From positions 889,934,184-889,998,183 of the forward strand of contig CM062817.1 of the NCBI GenBank assembly GCA_031772625.1: 64,000 nt of DNA, written 5' to 3'. The notes under the pieces are model-generated. The model worked only from the letters and a program-made list of their open reading frames with translations. It ran no database searches and was not told the origin of the DNA. Positions 43,990 through 55,920 of the stretch are shown here, piece after piece. Position numbers and translations under genes: made by a program. Origin of the DNA: Pinus tabuliformis (lineage: Eukaryota > Streptophyta > Pinopsida > Pinales > Pinaceae). The first letter of the stretch is position 1; each line of letters opens with the position of its first letter.

Positions 43990-45186
43990 AACCATCCAAA
44001 CAGAGAGGAAATGCTCGCAAACCCTATATAGTGGAGCAGCTGCCCCACAACCCAGAATTAAACATTGATATGCCAGAATCTGATGAGCAATGCGCCTCGT
44101 TTGAATCTCTAGCTATTATTTGTCATTTTAACTGCTACTGGCCCAAACCAGTAGAGCTCTTCCACTAGATCTTAAAAAATTGGTCATTAGAATGCGACAT
44201 CCACCTCTGCTCCAAAGGTTTCTTTGTAGTTAAATTTCCATCCCCAGAAGTTAGAGACAAAATTCTACAGGAAGGACCATGGTTCTGGGGTTCAACCAGC
44301 CTGTTCACCACTCCCTGGTTCCCAGAGTTCGACGCAAACACCATGGTCATCTCTAGGATGCCAGTTTGGGTCCAAATGCACAATCTCCCTCTTCATTTCT
44401 GGGAGGACAGAGTTCTGGCTGGTATTGGCAACAACCTAGGACAGTTTATAAAAAAGGACTCCCAAAGAATAGAGGAAAGGATTTTCACCTATGCACGAAT
44501 ATGTGTCGAGGTTGACCTCAGCAAAGGCCTTCCGGACAGCATCCGTTTAATCCACAACAAGCGAATTTGGACATAGAGTTTGGACTACGAGAACACAACC
44601 TTCAGATGTAGGAATTGTAGACAAACAGGGCATTTACACAACTTGTGCCCAGACGCCAAAAAGGATACCAGAAGGAAAAAGAACCAAGGGAAAAAACCCA
44701 AAGGATGGCAATACCCCCCACCTGAACCTGAAGAGGAGGAGGATGAAGCCCCAGAGGAACCTTTCCCACAAGAGGAAAGTCAGATACCAATGGAAGCTGA
44801 TTCACAAGGAGGATCTCTACAAGACCAATCAGTTGCAAAGAATCACAGGGTACAGGCCGACTTACACCCCGATGAGGGGGACATCAGTGGGATTAAGCGC
44901 CTCCACACATCAGATACCTCAGACTCTGACAAGGACAACACCAATATGGATGCGGGTCTCCATTTAGCGCTGGTCTCTGCGTCGCCATCCCAAGGGGAAT
45001 GGCGCAAGGTTGAAAAAAAGAAGGGGTGGAAAGCATAGCTTCCCCCACCATGTACATTATTTTCTTCTTTTCTGCTCGTCATTGCTTAACATCTGGTCAC
45101 TGACTTGATGTTGCTGCTTCTAGCCAGTACAACATGTAATTTTGTTAATTTATTAATCAAAATTACACTTTTTCCTTGGAAAAAAA
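43990..45186 (+). mobile_element. Second ORF1-only LINE copy, 5'-truncated
   Basis: The reading matches the LINE at 33724-36025 from about its residue 328 to the end, then a ~110-base 3' UTR and CTTTTTCCTTGG plus A run ending at 45186. As in the other copy, ORF1 is followed directly by the 3' UTR with no ORF2. The 5' junction is not exact (43985-44025), and I could not find a convincing target duplication. Confidence 0.8.
44023..45038 (+). pseudogene. LINE ORF1 protein, C-terminal two thirds
   Basis: Short matches to the 33955-35994 protein: HLCSKGFFVVKF, EGPWFWGSTSLF, MPVWVQMHNLPLHFW, ARICVEVDLSKGLPDS, LDYENTTFRCRNCRQTGH with a CCHC knuckle (C-X2-C-X4-H-X4-C), an acidic stretch (PEPEEEEDEAPEE), SDTSDSDKD and GEWRKVEKKKG. 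Stops occur in the frame at 44166-44168 (after KPVELFH) and 44574-44576 (before SLDYENT). The last 152 residues (44580-45038) are open. The ubiquitin-like part would lie upstream of the truncation and is not present. About 50-60 percent identity to the other copy by eye. Confidence 0.85.
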
Positions 45187-46353
45187 TATGTAGTTTTAAA
45201 GCCCAATAACACGTCAAATTCTGATGCATCGGTTCTTGTTATTAATAGAAATGCCCTAGTGCTTTACATTGGGTCTTCAAAAATATGTCATATGCACCCA
45301 TGATTAGTATAAATATTTTGAAGCCTCGATGACTATCAATATCAACACACCCATGCATGTTTATATGATTTGCACACTAGTGCACATTATTAATATTAGC
45401 ATAATAATGAAAAAAATTCACTAGAACCTCCGTTTGTCGTGAAGTTTTAGTTATAGAGAAAATCCATCGAGGTCCATTGATACTTTGCTACCAATTGTGA
45501 AGGTTTAATGGAGGTTTTTTTGATAATTTTGTTCAATAATGCAACACTAAAAAATTCATTAGAGGGCAAAGCTTTGCGAACTAAGGGGATAGATGTTACC
45601 AGTTTTAAGCAAAGCTTTGGGAACCAAGGGGGATATATGTTACCTCCACCGTCCAAGGAAAAGATAAAACCTTAGTTCAGGTAGAATGTAGAGGTTCGTA
45701 AAAAGGGAAAGAAATATTATATTTCTTGCCCATTGCCTTTAAATTTTCAAGTGAAGGTGGGTCCACACACTTTTAGTCTCTTGGAAATGAAGAGACAAAA
45801 AATCGATAAAAGGAGAATGAGGGTTTTTTTAGAGTTTTTACCAGTTCCATGAAAATGTCAGGAGATAGAGAGAGAATCAACCTTCCACCTATAGAGAGAA
45901 TATGTGGAAGGGAGAGCTTGAATGTTCATGGAGAGTAGCAAAACCAAGGTGAACTTACAAACGTGTGACATTCTAGGGTTATTATTGATTGATGTAATTG
46001 GGCATTACAATATTATATGAGAATTGTGCATTTTGTAGTGGGAATAAGAAGGATATGTCTTTCTAGAAGAGATGGATATTCAAGAGCCATTGTCATAGCC
46101 AAGAATCCTAGAGTAAAAGGATAAGACAAACTTGCAAGTTAGAGTTTGCATCAAAGGATCACCTCCAAGTTGTTTGTTGAGGAAAAAGGACTTGTACTTG
46201 AGCATTTGTGCCACTACTTGATTTACTCCATGAAAAAAATACTTACAAACAAGACTATGATTCCTCCCTTAAACGACACAAGTGAAAATTTTATTAATTT
46301 GGCTTACTTCATGATCTCAAGAGAAAAAAAAAAACTTAGAAACATAGCTAATT
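45187..46353. other. No gene seen
   Basis: AT-rich stretch between the LINE copy and the next LTR. AAAGCTTTGCGAACTAAGGGG and AAAGCTTTGGGAACCAAGGGG (about 45568-45589 and 45608-45630) form a short imperfect direct repeat. Nothing else recognised. Confidence 0.5.
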
Positions 46354-47252
46354 CAAAGTGGATTATTATATAATTTTTCATCTATATTGGTACTTTATGG
46401 GGGAGAGGGGGGGTGGAAGAATCAACTTGTAAGGCCAATTTTAGGGGCAAGTCCTAGGCTAATGATTTAGGTGCTAGAAAATTCTAGAGCTTGTTTAAAG
46501 AATAAAATGACACTTTTTGGGGTCAAAATTTGAAGACCTTATCTCTACCACCTAATGCTTTTCTACATACCATAAGCTTTCCAATGGTGCAAACTTCACC
46601 TCAATCAAAATTGTATGTTGAGGTTATATCTCTTACAAGTTGACCTACCTTATTGACCACCATGGTGTTGAGTGGATGCCACATGGCCCTCTTTACTCAC
46701 ACATGTGGCATTGGCCATGTGCAAACTTTCAAGAAGATTCTACAGGGTCCAAAATACTGGTGCTAGTTGAGGGTTGAGGCATTCAAAAGCCTTATCCCTA
46801 CCCCTACATGATTATTAGGTTATGTTAAATAATGGGCCACTACGAAAGGAAGGGGTTCCATTCTTTTGGTATTGTTATTGTTCCATAGTTGAGAAGAGCA
46901 TCTACAAGTTGGATATTAAAGCATGATAGATGTGGTATAAAATTCTATAGTAGTCATTCAAATCATAGTGTCCATGGAAACTCCATAGTGACTTGCATTT
47001 CTTAGCTAAGAAAAAGAGAGCAGAGCATAGGCCTCACCTTCTAGCTAGGTTTTCCAAGTCACATCTTATATTCTTTTATGTGAATGGTGTGTTTATTTGC
47101 TTGTTTATTTTGTTTTAGTTCTATTTATTTCCATAATTTTTAGCAATATGATAATATTATTAAATCTAAGATCTAAGGTAAGAAACTACATAAGAAAATA
47201 TTTTAGAATTTTATGATGAATTGTTCCAGTGGAATATCGATGGTAGTTTACA
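46354..47252 (+). repeat. 5' LTR of the ancient Ty3/gypsy element
   Basis: Ends TTTACA at 47252. The left edge is within about 10 bases (TG at 46359 is possible). Confidence 0.78.
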
Positions 47253-47260
47253 TATCATTT

Positions 47261-47272
47261 TAGTACTAGAGC
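47261..47272 (+). other. Primer binding site, decayed tRNA-iMet type
   Basis: TAGTACTAGAGC matches TGGTATCAGAGC at nine of twelve bases and lies nine bases from the LTR edge. Confidence 0.5.
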
Positions 47273-47699
47273 AATTTTCTTTTTCTTTTTCTTTTTTGGT
47301 TTGGGGGGCGGGGGGGCGCGGGTTTTATAGGGAAGTTTTAAGATCTAGGAATTGGCTCAAGAAAGAAGTCTTGGAAACCTAGTAATGGTAAATGAGTCCA
47401 AGCATAACAACCCTTGGGATGAGGTGGAGGATATCTTTGAAGCTAGAAGAACAAGTAATTAATATCTCTTACAAGATGGCCCTCCTCATCGCAACTTTAG
47501 CAAACAAGCTCAAACCTTTTGGGGTAGCTGGTGGCTCTAACTAAGAAGTTGGATTGCACTAGAAATTGGGAGATAATGAAAACCTAGAAAAGGAGCCAAG
47601 ACAAGAGCCAAAGAAAGAGAAACTAAGTTTCCGTGTCATCACTCATTAATAATATCTACATTTAAAAAGAAAACAAAGGCAAACATCAAATCTTACTAA

Positions 47700-48110
47700 G
47701 GTGAGATTGATTTTGTTAAGTTGAATCATTGGTTGCAATAGTTAGAAGTTTATTTCAATATCCATGACATAGAAGAAGAACACGAGTTTTCATTTACTTG
47801 ACTAAAAATAGAGTCTAATGGGAAAAAAAAAAATAGACACTTAAGTTGGAGGGTAGTTCATTGTAACCAAGTGGGAAGTGTTTAAAATCATCTTGATGTA
47901 CTAGTTCTATCATATTGGGTATGTAAAAGACCAATGGATCTATTGGAATCAATTCAAGTAAAAGAAAGGGTAGAGTGTGTAAGAATACATGGCCAAGTTA
48001 CAAAGCATGGTGATTATGTTGGGTATATCTCTAAAGAAACCAAATGTACTCCTCAAGTATCTAGGGGGTTCTACATAGTCATCTATCGAGCAACTAAAGC
48101 TCTTTAAATC
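47700..48110 (+). pseudogene. Gag region of the ancient Ty3/gypsy element
   Basis: Weak Gag-core features are read around the words for W...QF and QWIYWNQFK near 47930-47960, in the right place before a protease. Part of a broken element. Confidence 0.5.
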
Positions 48111-48407
48111 TAGGATAGTTCATGAGGTCCATGTGTAAGCATAATAGATATAGAATATAGGTAATAAGAAAGGACAACAAAGTGGTTCCAAAAGGAACGA
48201 CAATTAGGATGCTTCCAAGTAGGGAAGAAGAAGTGGAAAGGAAAGGATAAGAAGATAATAGCAACTGCACATGAGTGCAGTGATCCAAACAACCACTACA
48301 ACCATCGTAATATCAATGGTCATATTGAACATGAGTGTTGGAAGCTACATCCAAAGTTGAATCCAAAGAATTATAAGTAGGATGTCGACAAGAAGAACTT
48401 ACTGACC

Positions 48408-48713
48408 GTGGATTCAACCAAGGTGGTAGAGATCAGATTGAATGTAGATGAAAATATTGTCTACACTATAATACAAAACGAGGTGAACTTGAGTAGCCTT
48501 CACAACAAGGAAGAGAAGGAGATGAATAAACTATTACATATGAATATTGAGGTTAAGAAGCTAAAGGTGGATGTTCTATTCAATTTTGGTTCACATGTTA
48601 ATCTCATAATAGAAGAGCTAGTCAACACGCTTGGATTGGAAGTTTGTGATCATCCTAACCCATATCCATTAAGATGGGTAAATAAGGATGTAGAGCTCAA
48701 GGTCCCTAAATAG
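48408..48713 (+). pseudogene. Aspartic protease region
   Basis: VLFNFGSHVNLI aligns with the retropepsin active-site box (usually LFDSGSQVNLI), followed by NTLGLEVCDHPNPYPLRWV as in Ty3 proteases. Part of a broken element. Confidence 0.78.
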
Positions 48714-49229
48714 TGTAAGATCATATTTTCTATAAGTGCAAACTATATTGATTAAGTTGAGGTATATGTAGTACCACTTGATGTGTGTATTGTCGTGTTT
48801 AGAAGCCCCTACATGTATATGGGAGATGCAATCTCCATGAGAAGAGAAAACCACCACTTCCTAATCCAGGATGGGAAGTATTTTATCATCAATGCACACA
48901 AATATAATTCCAATATCTCTGTGATAAATGCTAACCTCACCAAGAAAATGATATTTTTGGTAGAAAACTTGAATTATTTTTATTGAGAGAAAATCAATGG
49001 GGTGATGAATCAATAAAAGTTAAGGCATACCCAAAGGGATGTACTAAAGTGTAGAAACATTAGTTTGAGAAGTTGTTGTAGGCATGTAGAGAAATGTTTA
49101 AGAATCCTTAGGGGTTACCACCTAATAGGGGAGTGAAGTGTAGGATATAGTTGTTGCTTGACTCCCTATTGTTAAATATAAAGTTTTATAGATAGTTTAT
49201 CTTGGAAACAAATGAAGTGAAAAAAACAA

Positions 49230-50500
49230 ATGTAGTAGTTGCTAGAGCAGGGAGTAATTCAACTAACCACCTCACTATGTGGGTTACCTGTCATCATAGT
49301 ACTCAATAAGTATGGGGCTTGGTGAATATGTATTGAATATAAAGCTTTGAACAAATTCAACTTCAAGAATCAATACTCTTTATCTAAGATCAATGATTTG
49401 TTAGATTATTTGCGACATGTTAAATATTTCACCAAGTTGGATCTCAAAACAGCATACCACCAGGGACAAGTTAAAGAAGACACTTAGAAGACCACCTTCA
49501 AGAAAAGGCAAGGTATATATGAATGGTTGGTAATGAATTCTAGTTTATGTAATGCTTGGCTACATTTATGTGTTTGTTGAATGATGTCTTATGTCACTTT
49601 TTATGTTCATTTGCAATGATGTGCTTAGATGATATATTGTCTTATAGTTCTACCTAGGAAGAGCATATATCACATCTAAAAAAGAATCGACTAGTAGCTA
49701 ACTTTAAGAAATGTGAGTTTGTTCAACAATGATTGGTGTATTTAGGGTATGTGATTGATGAAGTGTAACTCAAGTTAGATCATGTAAAGATGGAGGCATC
49801 CTTAGGTGGCAATTTCTTACTAATGCACTAAAGTTGGGAGTTTTGTTGGGGCAACTTAGTATCTACAAAAGTTTACAACGTCCTTTTTAGCTGTAATTGT
49901 GTCATTTCATGTCAAAATAACTAGTGGTAAGAGTTTCCAATGGGGGAAAATCAATATAAATATTTTGATGAGATTAAATGGAAGATCTATCAAGCACCAA
50001 TTTTTGCAATACTTAATTTGTATAATCCTTTCAAAGTGAAGTCCAATGCAACTAGATAGGCTATGGAGGTAGTCTTGATGCATGAGGTGAGCCAATATGC
50101 TACCATTCTAAGATGTTTCATGGTGGAGTCTTAAACTACCTTGCATATGATAATGATCACTATGCCCCAATTCAAGCTATTAAGAAGTGGAAGAAATATT
50201 TCATGGGTAAGGAAATCATTATCCACGATAATCACTAGCCACTACAACATTTACAGGTCTAGAGTAAGCTTTAATGAGCAATACACTAAATAAGGATGGG
50301 GTTTTGTAGTGATTTCATCTAGTCATAAAATATAAGAAGGTAGCACCAATGAGTTGGTGGACATGCTTTAAAGCCATCCACATCCAATATTTCAGCTTTG
50401 GGAACCCTTATGCACATGGATCCTTTTATACATGATGTATACATAGAGGAATACAATGAAGATTGGGATTGTGAAGAGGTGTTTCACAAACTATAGAGCT
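49230..50500 (+). pseudogene. Reverse transcriptase and RNase H region
   Basis: Short motifs: ALNKFNFKNQYSLSKINDLL, YFTKLDLKTAYHQ, MCLDDILSYS, LKWKKYF-like RNase H words and FHGGVLNYLAYDNDHYAP near 50130. Part of a broken element. Confidence 0.8.
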
Positions 50501-50639
50501 GAATTTGTGTAGAATAAAGTGACATTAAGGTTGACTATTATCTCCATAATGGGTTACTCTACAAGTTAGACAAACTCTATGTTCCTAAAGGTGAAAAATT
50601 ATAGATTATTAAAGAGACTCATACCTCTAAGTTCATAGG

Positions 50640-51300
50640 GAATTTTAATGTGTTGCCAAGTTACAAAGGTATGTTTATTGGTTCAAAATGCAAGAAGATG
50701 TAGATTTATTTATTGTAGGATACATACTTTTTTGTACCGACAATCCTAGTAAAAAAAAGCAAGGTTTATTCCATCCCTTACTTGTACCCACTAGACTGTG
50801 GGATAACATCTCTATGAATTTTGTGGGTGGCTTTCGAATAACTAGGAAGGGACATGAGTATCTACTTGTGGTAGTTAATAGGTTCAACACTATGTGCATT
50901 CTTATGTCTTGTAAAAAAACCATCAAAGGACAAGAAGCAATAAACATTCTCTTTGAAAAGGTTTGGGTGCACATTGGCCTACCAAGGAGAATCATCCTAG
51001 ATAGAGATACCCAATTTCTCAATGCATTTTGGACTACACTCTAGGAAAATATGGACAACAAGTCAAAGAGATCTACAACTTTCCATCCATATACAAATGG
51101 GTAGATTGAAGTAGTCAACAAGACATTGGTTCATCTTTTGAGGGGTTACAATCAAAAGCATCCAAGGACCTAGGACGAAAATTTGATTTATATTCAAAAC
51201 TCTTATAATAGAGTGGTCTACACTTCTATTAGTAAGTCCTCTTTTAAAAATTGTTTTAGGATTTTTCCACCATAACCCTTGGATGTTGTATATGGATAAC
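50640..51300 (+). pseudogene. Integrase region
   Basis: LLVPTRLWDNISMNFVGGF, LLVVVNRFNTMCI and VWVHIGLPRRIILDRDTQF are standard Ty3 integrase core blocks, followed by a FHPYTNG-type word at about 51080. Part of a broken element. Confidence 0.85.
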
Positions 51301-51900
51301 AATGAAAATTGATGGAAGGCATCATAAGATATACATTAAAAGAAGAAAAAATTGTTGAAGAATTAGGTAGATCCCTTTTCAAGTGTATGAGACATTGAAT
51401 ATGTCACAAGAAAAGTACAAGACTCAACATGATCAACGTAAAATTGAGATAGAGTTTGGTTGCATATGAACAAAGAAATGCTACAGGGTCCTAGTGAGAT
51501 GATCATGACTTTGTGATATGGTCCTTTTGAAGAATTTGATAAGGTGGGAGATAATGCCTATAGTTGCATACTATCGCCATATTTATGAATTTGCTTAGTA
51601 GTGAATGTGGAAAATTTGATTTTCTATGAGCCTTCCATGTTAAATAAGGAAACTAAGGAAAAGGTCTTGCCTATCATGGAGGACTTAGAACTAGAATCTC
51701 AAGCATAGTTGATAGAAGATATAGTTCCGTAAAAGAATTTTAGAACTACCAAATAGGGGTAGAGCTCAAGTAGATAATATTGAAACAAAAACTTCCATGC
51801 AAGGCCAAATGGTACTCTAGGGAGAAGGTAGAGGAAAATTTTCCTCACTTTATTTAGTAAAAAAAATTAAGGACCAAATGGTTGCATGAATGGGGATGTA

Positions 51901-52765
51901 TGATCCATAATAATTCATTATATAATTAGTCATCCATATTAGTACCTTTTAGGAGAAAAATTTGGAAGAATTGGCTTGTAGGGCCCATTTTGAGGGCAAG
52001 TCATATTTTGGTGTTTTGAGCTCCAAAATATTATCGATACCATTTGAGGCATAAAATGACATTTTATGAGCTTATCTCGCTCCCTCAAATGTTATTCTAC
52101 ACATTGTAAGCTTTTTGATGATGCAAGAATCACCTTAAAGAGAGTTTAGATGTGAAAGCTACGTCTCATGCAAGTTTACCTATATTGTTGACCAACATGC
52201 TATCAAGTGCATTCCACGTCAACCCCCAACACTAATTCAAGGTCGTGGCACATAGAAACCTTCACCCTAACCCTAGATTATAATTAAGCTATGATAAATA
52301 TTGGGTCACTAGGAAAGGAAGGGGTTTCATTCTTTTGGTATTCTTATTTTTCCACAATTAAGTAGACCATTTAGGAGTGAGATATTAAAGCATAATAAAG
52401 AGGGTAGATGATTTTGTAGCAACCGTTCAAACCATAATGTCCATTTTAACTCCATTGCAAGTGACCCTTCTTTTAAACTTGAATTTCATAATTGAGAAAA
52501 AGAGAGCAAAGCATATGCCTCACCTTGTAGATGAGTTTTCTCATGTATTGGGTTTCCAAGGTCGCATCTTGTGTTCATTTGTGTGGATGGTTGTTCATTT
52601 GATTATTTCTTTTATTTTGGGTCCAAATATTTCCATAATTTTGAGCATTATGTTATTAATATTAAATATGAGATCTAACATAATAAAGTACGTGATAAAA
52701 TGTTTTAGAATATTTCAAGATTGTTGAAACATTCTATTCCAATGGAATATCCATGACAATTTACT
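51901..52765 (+). repeat. 3' LTR of the ancient Ty3/gypsy element
   Basis: Starts TGATCCATAAT and is colinear with 46354-47252. A purine-rich GAATGGGGATG lies just before it. Confidence 0.78.
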
Positions 52766-53450
52766 AATTAGCACCAATTCTAAGTCCTAGTTGAATTATG
52801 GAAGAAGGGTGTGAAGCATTGAAGACAACATAGAGAAAGCAATATCTTCTTTAGCATTTGAGGCATTGACGTATGAATAGAACTCCATGAACAAATCCCT
52901 TTGTAATATGCACTGCTATGAGAAACCTTGAAGCCAGGTAAAGCCTCCTTTTGTAATAGGGTTCTGCATGGTAAAATTTATGTGTCTTGTTGTGTGTGGT
53001 GGTTTTCTTACATATATTCTTTGTTTGAATACACAATAATGTTAAGATAACATATCACAATCATAATCTAATTACACAATAGAAATAAAACACTAGAAAG
53101 AACAAATAAGCTTAACACATGATTCCTAAGGTGAATTGAGTTGGCCATAAGCTAACGATTATGGATTTTTGGAAGATTCATTGACTTATCACAAGTAGTA
53201 CTTTGTTTGAAGACATGATTGTCCAATACCACCTCATATTTAGAGTCTTTTGTCCTTCTTTAAACATGTATTGCATAGGGTTGTAAAAATGATCTATTTG
53301 TGAGTGCTAACTTGTCTACCAAATCAATTGTTTGAACACCTCCCAAAGTTACCATAGAGTCTTAAAGCGACGAACTTGCTATTTAAGGATTTCCAATTGT
53401 CCTTGAATGTTGGCTAAGCAACATTGGTAGTCAAGAACCTCTTTCACAGA
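52766..53450. other. No gene seen
   Basis: Mixed sequence with no frame over about 60 codons, no clear repeat and no element end. Confidence 0.5.
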
Positions 53451-53905
53451 GCAAAGAGGCTTTTGCATAGTAGCATTCTACAAAATTTCCTTTGCCACAA
53501 GGTTCATAAAGTAAAGAGGCTTCCTACATGGTGGCATTATAGAATACTTCATCCATGAATTTCATAGAACTCAAAGGTTTCATGCTTGCTGGTGTTTTAG
53601 AAAAAATTAATTGAGAGTTGAGATGAAAAGAGAGAGGACCCAAAGTGAAGAGGGTGTATAAAAAAAGAAGAAGTATCCCAAAATAAATGAAGGTGATAAA
53701 TTTAATAGGGGTAGCATAATGAGGAGGATGAGGGGGTATTGTGGAGGAGGGGAGACTTTCCTCATTTAAATTAAATCCAAATACCTTATTGCAAGGGCAC
53801 TTGCATCTACCTTGAACATCCTATATGAACTTTATAGTAACGGGTCATATTGAAGGTTGAAGCTAGTAATATACTTTGATTACTATCTACATTATATATC
53901 TATCT
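53451..53905 (+). repeat. Diverged relative of the 1.43 kb duplicated unit
   Basis: Three ~58-bp tandem units (53451-53600; AAGAGGCTTNNTGCATGGTGGCATT-like words) are followed by a stretch parallel to 54140-54400 (GAGAGTTGAGATNAAAAGAGA, CATGTANATTAAA-like order) at about 75-80 percent identity. An older duplication of the same sequence. Confidence 0.7.
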
Positions 53906-53910
53906 ATAGA

Positions 53911-54433
53911 TATTTGACTTGTTTCCTATTAGTTTATGATTATTATAGATAATTCACAATATTCAAATTGATATCCTTTGGCTAAAAATCCACAAGTGGA
54001 GGCAATCTATCTTGCAAAAGCCCCTCAAGGCTTGTGCTCAACAACTTTACGCATGGTGGAATTCTAGAAAACTGCATCTTCCATGAAGTTCATAGAGCTT
54101 GGAGATTTTATGCATGGTGGTATTTTAGAAAAAAAAAATTGAGAGTTGAGATCAAAAGAGACAATACCTAAAGTGAAAAGGATGTAGAGAAATGAGAGAG
54201 GTGATACAAAAGAGATGAAAGTGACAGAATTAATGCGGGAAAACCCATGGTGAGTGAAGAGGATATTACAGGGGAGGAGATTTCCTTGTTTGAATTAAAT
54301 CCAAATATCTCCTACACTAGCAAGTGTACTTGCATGTACATTAAATTCCTTGAGACATTGTGATAACATATTGTATTGAATATTGAATCTAATAATTGGC
54401 TTTGATTCTCTCTCTCTCTCTCTCTCTCATTCA

Positions 54434-54471
<38 letters not shown>

Positions 54472-55340
54472 TGTATATATTCATTCCAATTAGTTTACTA
54501 ATTTTGTAGCTTACTCACAACACACAAATCAAGATTACTTGGTGAAGGAGTTACGAGTGGGGGTATTTATACCACAAAACGCTCCCATGACTTGTACCTT
54601 ACATCATGCATTATCACCTATGTAAGTAGAAACACATAAGAGGTGTGCCAAACATGTGCCCTTATCGTGTCTTGAAATATAGACACGTGTCTTGTGAAAA
54701 AGAGGCCTACTACCCATAAAATCACACTTTCCCCTCATTCAAGCTCATTTCACTCACAGATTGGAAACCTCACTTACACACCTAAGTTAATGTGGGAAAA
54801 ATCCTCAACCCCACTAGGTGTGGACTTAGTGGAAAATCTCAGAGAAGGGGCTGCCACCTAATCCCAGTTCTCTCCTAGTTAAATCCAAGGGGGGTGGACG
54901 TATGGAAGGTTTCTAAAGAGCACTTGCTAAAAGTAACAAGTCCTAACAGATATTAGTAAGTTAATTAGAGCATCAACCATTCAACAACTTGAAATATAAC
55001 TTGAACCAATAACATGGTCTAGCAAGTACAAATGATCATGAGCATGTAATCAACATCAAAAGTAGATATATCAAAATTATTCAACAATATATCCTACAAG
55101 GCAAATGTAAGTGGACCAGTGCAAAATATAATCTTGCAAGAAATGAAGTGTATACTCAAATGAATAAAGTACTTGCAATAAATGGAAATGTCTTCAAGAT
55201 CAAATGGAATGAAAAGCTATAAGACAATTGCTATATCAACCAATAGCAAAACTATGATATGATGGCACAACTTTGAAAGGAAAAACACTTAAATAGAATT
55301 GAAAGCTTTCAAATAAATATTGCTTGTACTTGAAAAAGGA
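53911..55340 (+). repeat. 1.43 kb tandem duplication, copy 1
   Basis: Begins TATTTGACTTG and ends CTTGAAAAAGGA. Copy 2 follows without a spacer. About seven substitutions separate the copies over ~1.35 kb outside the microsatellite. The unit contains a (CT)n(CA)n microsatellite (54407-54472), a TATTTATACC word (54563-54572) and, on the minus strand, words like GGTTGAGGATTTTTCCCACA that recall the U5 part of plant Copia LTRs. No gene. Confidence 0.93.
54407..54472 (+). repeat. (CT)n(CA)n microsatellite, copy 1
   Basis: CT units broken once by ATTCA, followed by nine CA units. Confidence 0.97.
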
Positions 55341-55884
55341 TATTTGACTTGTTTCCTATTAGTTTATGATTATTATAGATAATTCACAATATTCAAATTG
55401 ATATCCTTTGGCTAAAAATCCACAAGTGGAGGCAATCTATCTTGCAAAAGCCCCTCAAGGCTTGTGCTCAACAACTTTACGCATGGTGGAATTCTAGAAA
55501 ACTGCATCTTCCATGAAGTTCATAGAGCTTGGAGATTTTATGCATGGTGGTATTTTAGAAAAAAAAAATTTGAGAGTTGAGATCAAAAGAGACAATACCT
55601 AAAGTGAAAAGGATGTAGAGAAATGAGAGAGGTGATACAAAAGAGATGAAAGTGACAGAATTAATGCGGGAAAACCCATGGTGAGTGAAGAGGATATTAC
55701 AGGGGAGGAGATTTCCTTGTTTGAATTAAATCCAAATATCTCCTACACTAGCAAGTGTACTTGCATGTACATTAAATTCCTTGAGACATTGTGATAACAT
55801 ATTGTATTGAAGATTGAATCTAATAATTGGCTTTGATTCTCTCTCTCTCTCTCTCTCTCGTTCACTCTCTCTCTCTCTCGTTCA

Positions 55885-55920
<36 letters not shown>

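Larger units (their letters stand above)
46354..52765 (+). mobile_element. Ancient Ty3/gypsy LTR retrotransposon, plus strand, about 6.4 kb
   Basis: Two LTRs (about 46354-47252 and 51901-52765) are colinear through shared blocks such as GGAAAGGAAGGGGTT, AGAAAAAGAGAGCA and TTCCATAATTTT, but differ by about 25-30 percent. Between them are Gag (47700-48110), protease (48408-48713), RT/RNase H (49230-50500) and integrase (50640-51300). A tRNA-iMet-like primer site follows the 5' LTR. It is broken, with many breaks. It is the oldest element here by LTR divergence. Target duplications are not clear. Confidence 0.85.
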
